Source: Dicyema japonicum
Lineage: Eukaryota > Dicyemida > Rhombozoa > Dicyemidae
Length of the DNA stretch: 64,000 bases
Direction of reading: 5' to 3'
Assembly: GCA_011109175.1 (NCBI GenBank)
Contig: RDEW01000032.1
Span: 328,656 to 392,655, forward strand
The notes under the pieces are model-generated. The model saw only the letters and a program-made list of their open reading frames with translations. It searched no databases and had not been told where the DNA came from. Made by a program: the position numbers and the translations under genes. Numbering within the stretch: position 1 is the stretch's first letter; each line of letters begins with the position of its first letter. Positions 63,480-64,000 of the stretch are shown piece by piece.

Positions 63480-63960
63480 GAGCCGGCCGAAAAAAAACTG
63501 AAAAATTTAACCAATTGATCATGCATCACCACATGGCGCCAGACGGCGCTTTCGAAATATCTCCGTTAGAGTCCAGTGGGCTGTCCTATGGCATTTAAAC
63601 AACCTTAATAGAAACACCAACTGAAATGCGATCTAACAAAATATGACATTTCTGTCTGCTGTCTACAACATCCATAAACGATCGTACAATGCACAGAACT
63701 GTTTGACAAATTCCACCTTTTAACCCTCCCGACATAATGGTCTCGAATTTGCAGTCCATCAAGACCTGATTGACTGTGTTACAAGAGTGCGGGCAGCATC
63801 TGACATTATAATGGAAATGGCAGGCGACCTGGACTACCTAAGAGAACCAGGGCGCAACAGAAGATCATGGCCGAGGCTGACAGAGAGGATGATTCGGATT
63901 TCGGCACAAGGAAAATTATTACTTTTATGTTTTATCGGGAGTGCTTTTCAATAATACTAC
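63480..63960 (+). repeat. second copy of the 18.0 kb endonuclease-fragment repeat
   Basis: Matches the reverse complement of 18.01-18.36 kb. Shared blocks include CTGTCTGCTGTCTACAACAT, CCATCAAGACCTGATTGACT, ATTATAATGGAAATGGCAGG, AGATCATGGCCGAGGCTGAC, GAGGATGATTCGGATTTCGG and a TTTTATGTTTTATCGGGAGTG end. Frames are more broken than in the 18 kb copy. The repeat may continue past the window. Confidence 0.75.
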
Positions 63961-64000
63961 GTTGTCAAATGAACCCATCAAGGCTATTGTATCATTTGCA

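Overview
The window is a stretch of a compact, AT-rich (TTAA/TTTAAAT-rich) animal genome. It cannot be read as simple open reading frames because its genes are cut into small exons by spliceosomal introns of mostly 22-26 nt. When those GT...AG introns are removed, several multi-exon genes close exactly in frame: an NRAMP metal transporter (527 codons), a mitofilin/MIC60-like protein (526 codons) and a small ATF7IP-like protein (266 codons). Introns this short across conserved metazoan genes, in a genome full of decayed transposons, fit a dicyemid mesozoan (Dicyema-like). This is inference from established knowledge of dicyemid introns, not a database match.

Genes recognised, left to right: a TMC (transmembrane channel-like) ion-channel gene (4.3-6.5 kb, +); a decayed NitFhit fusion gene, nitrilase plus HIT hydrolase (20.2-21.7 kb, -); a MIC60-like gene (23.8-25.6 kb, +) meeting an unidentified gene tail to tail; a small protein with an HBS1/Ski7-type motif (29.8-30.1 kb, -); NDUFS1, the 75-kDa complex I subunit (32.3-34.9 kb, +); ecdysoneless/ECD with a SINE-like insert in one intron (36.6-38.5 kb, -); a broken MOCS3/UBA4 gene (38.6-39.5 kb, +); an ATF7IP-like gene (42.3-43.2 kb, +); NRAMP (47.5-49.3 kb, +); a MED14 C-terminal part (50.8-51.4 kb, -); and ribosomal protein uL23/RPL23A (54.8-55.4 kb, +). 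They are ordinary housekeeping functions: respiration and crista structure, transcription and chromatin, translation, metal uptake and ion conduction. They are scattered one by one with no operon-like logic.

The rest is mostly a transposon graveyard: non-LTR retrotransposon pieces (reverse transcriptase at 6.8, 41.8, 49.5, 53.1 and 63.2 kb; endonuclease pieces at 18.0 and 63.6 kb), hAT pieces (44.7, 46.7, 49.9 and 59.6 kb), a Tigger/pogo-like transposase (45.4 kb), an integrase-like gene inside terminal inverted repeats (39.7-41.05 kb), a SINE-like family with a tRNA-type B box and ATT-rich tail (1.2, 17.6, 26.6 and 37.1 kb), and several unnamed dispersed repeats. The long stretches 1-4.3, 7.2-16.7, 18.4-20.2, 21.7-23.5, 27.6-32.3, 43.2-44.5, 55.9-57.7 and 60-63.1 kb show no gene I can support.

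Four conserved genes (TMC, NDUFS1, ECD, RPL23A) each appear to lack one base at a C or G run. This looks more like sequence error than biology. NitFhit and MOCS3, in contrast, carry several independent lesions, including missing catalytic or nucleotide-binding parts, and look like decaying genes.
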